From SLFT01 sp964493075 (lineage in GTDB: Bacteria; Hydrogenedentota; Hydrogenedentia; Hydrogenedentales; CAITNO01): DNA of 34,832 nt. Made by a program: the position numbers and the translations under genes. Location of the stretch: the NCBI GenBank assembly GCA_964493075.1, contig CAZBNU010000018.1:1-34832 (forward strand), read 5' to 3'. This document shows positions 33,655 to 34,832 of this stretch, in pieces (the first letter of the stretch is position 1; each line of letters starts with the position of its first letter). The notes under the pieces were generated by a model. That model was not told the DNA's origin. It saw only the letters and a list, made by a program, of their open reading frames with translations, and did no database searches.

Positions 33655-34832
33655 TTATCTGATTTCAATATCCACGGCGACGGCAAGCCCGTCGATGTCG
33701 AGCATCTTTGCTGATTTGGATGCGGCATCGGCGTAATTAAATTGTTCGGCAAGCACTTCACCGGAAATGGCGCTTTCAAATTCCTGGATGCCAGCCTTCA
33801 GCGCCGCATCCTCTGTGAATACCGTAAGGGTGATGCGGGCATCGTAGGCAAGTCCCCGTTCTTTGCGCAGGTCTTGTACGCCACGGATAAGTTCCCGTGC
33901 CCAGCCTTCACGCCGCAGTTCGTCTGAAATAACTATGGACAGAACAACCACCATGTCCGGGCTTTGAGCGGCGGTGAATCCTTCTTTGGCTTGCAAGCGC
34001 ACATCCACTTCCTCTTGGGAAAGGGTGACGGATTCATCCTCCACCTGCAAGGTGATTGCGCCGTTCTGCTGTAATTGCCTGTTGAACGTTGCGCCATCGC
34101 CTTTGGCCAACGCAGCGCCCACCTTCTTTACTTTAGCGCCGAAACGGGGGCCCAGCGCTTTGAAGTTGGGACGCACTTCGTAGAGTACATACTCTTCCGG
34201 CTTTTCTGCGAAGGCCATTTCTTTGATGTTCAGTTCGTCGAGCACCAGGTCTTTGTTGCCGTCCAAGGCGTCACGCAGAGCAGGATTATTGACGATGATG
34301 TGACACAGTCCGAGGGGCTGCCGCACCTTGATGTTAGCGGTGCGCCGCGCACTCAGTCCGAGATTGACGGCATCGCGTACTGCGGCCATGGCAACGAGCA
34401 GGGTCGCATCCACCTCTTCCGCCCTGGCTTCGGGATAACAGGACAGATGCACACTTTCCGGTGCGCCCGGCAAGGGNNNNNNNNNNTGATCCTCCGCAGA
34501 CTCTCCAGCGACGCGGCAGTGGCGTCGGCGAAGAACGGCGTGAAGGGGGCCATCAGTTGGGCGAACTTGAGCAGGCATTCGTAGAGCGTCCAGTAGGCGT
34601 CCGCCTTGTCCTGACTCCAGTCGCTTGCCCAGAACCGGGCGCGACTGCGACGGACGTACCAATTGGACAGGGCATCCAGGAATTGGGTCAGGCTGCGCGT
34701 GGCGGGATAGGTTTCGTAGTTGTCCAATGCACCACGACAGTCTAGGGTAACCTGCTTCAGTGCGTTCAGAATCCAGCGGTCCAGATCGCCCCGTTTCGAT
34801 GGGGGGCGGTAGGCAGGCGCCTCTGAAATGCG
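33655..34832 (-). CDS. ileS: Isoleucyl-tRNA synthetase, C-terminal part (type 2, eukaryote-like)
   Basis: Partial: the start lies beyond the right edge, and a 10-N gap (34477-34486) interrupts the frame. Reading leftward from 34832, the anticodon-binding domain is recognisable (GDLDRWILNALKQVTLD, ALDNYETYPATRSLTQFLDA, SNWYVRRSRARFW, LAPFTPFFAD with Met before it), then after the gap GAPESVHLSCYPEA and a long C-terminal extension (NIKEMAFAEKPEEYVLYEVR, DELRREGWARELIRGVQDLR) of the DUF5915 type. This extension, in place of the zinc-finger end of type 1 enzymes, marks the eukaryote-like IleRS2 form known for mupirocin tolerance. The catalytic HIGH and KMSKS motifs are outside the window. The frame change across the Ns only reflects their arbitrary length. 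Confidence 0.93.
   Translation of the reverse strand, partial: HFRGACLPPPIETGRSGPLDSERTEAGYPRLSWCIGQLRNLSRHAQPDPIPGCPVQLVRPSQSRPVLGKRLESGQGGRLLDALRMPAQVRPTDGPLHAVLRRRHCRVAGESAEDXXXXPLPGAPESVHLSCYPEARAEEVDATLLVAMAAVRDAVNLGLSARRTANIKVRQPLGLCHIIVNNPALRDALDGNKDLVLDELNIKEMAFAEKPEEYVLYEVRPNFKALGPRFGAKVKKVGAALAKGDGATFNRQLQQNGAITLQVEDESVTLSQEEVDVRLQAKEGFTAAQSPDMVVVLSIVISDELRREGWARELIRGVQDLRKERGLAYDARITLTVFTEDAALKAGIQEFESAISGEVLAEQFNYADAASKSAKMLDIDGLAVAVDIEIR
34477..34486. other. 10-N assembly gap inside ileS
   Basis: Ten Ns separate two parts of ileS that are in different frames as written. A true gap of length 2 modulo 3 would restore one frame; comparison with the usual run from the APFTPFF motif to APESVHL suggests that little sequence is missing. 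Confidence 0.8.

Overview
The window looks like a draft-assembly piece (three 10-N scaffold gaps) from an uncultured Gram-negative bacterium. A Kdo transferase, a secretin-based type IV pilus-like operon and many exported proteins argue for an LPS-bearing diderm. Two Gfo/Idh/MocA oxidoreductases (one with a Tat signal), a sugar isomerase-like TIM barrel, a long Ig-like-repeat protein with a Glu/Gly tail, and intergenic DNA full of short palindromic repeats recall Candidatus Hydrogenedentota and neighbouring Planctomycetota/Lentisphaerota genomes. That placement is inference from gene content; no rRNA or tRNA is visible.

Layout. 1-643: gene-free, with a tandem pair of NrdR-like boxes at the left edge, a duplicated GGGGAC palindrome and a 9-nt minisatellite. 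644-1663: sugar isomerase/epimerase-like gene broken by an assembly gap with a chimeric contig end. 1664-2073: repeats and a gap. 2074-7741 (+): Tat-exported Gfo/Idh/MocA protein, MEMO-family protein, NIF3/DUF34 protein, then a YfhO-like membrane protein. 7766-15845 (-): pilus operon in the order pilM-pilN fusion, pilO-like, pilP-like, secretin, ending in a clear terminator placed 2 nt before waaA (kdtA). A near-consensus sigma70 promoter precedes pilM-N. 15846-16974: gene-free, repeat-rich. 16975-21484 (+): tightly packed operon of an M28 metallopeptidase with membrane segments, a TolB-like beta-propeller and a metallophosphoesterase. 21450-24494 (-): Gfo/Idh/MocA protein, RidA, and a TPR plus HEXXH gluzincin protein. 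24633-25643 (-): a BLUF-domain class III cyclase. 25926-26120 (+): orphan PilC/GspF N-terminal module. 26311-30309 (-): giant secreted Ig-like protein with a possible C-terminal sorting tail. 31019-33262 (-): secreted TIM-barrel, glycosidase-like protein. 33655-34832 (-): C-terminal part of a type 2 isoleucyl-tRNA synthetase.

The most interesting items are: (i) the BLUF-cyclase, which aligns end to end (from memory) with the Beggiatoa photoactivated adenylyl cyclase bPAC but lacks the usual transition-state Arg and the BLUF Trp; (ii) a family of seven 27-nt palindromic elements spread through the intergenic spaces; (iii) the pilM-pilN fusion together with a secretin carrying a Met/Gly-rich insertion that contains an exact 72-nt tandem duplication; (iv) the Glu/Gly-Cys-membrane segment-basic tail on the Ig-like protein; and (v) the NrdR-like box pair, which predicts a ribonucleotide reductase operon just outside the window.
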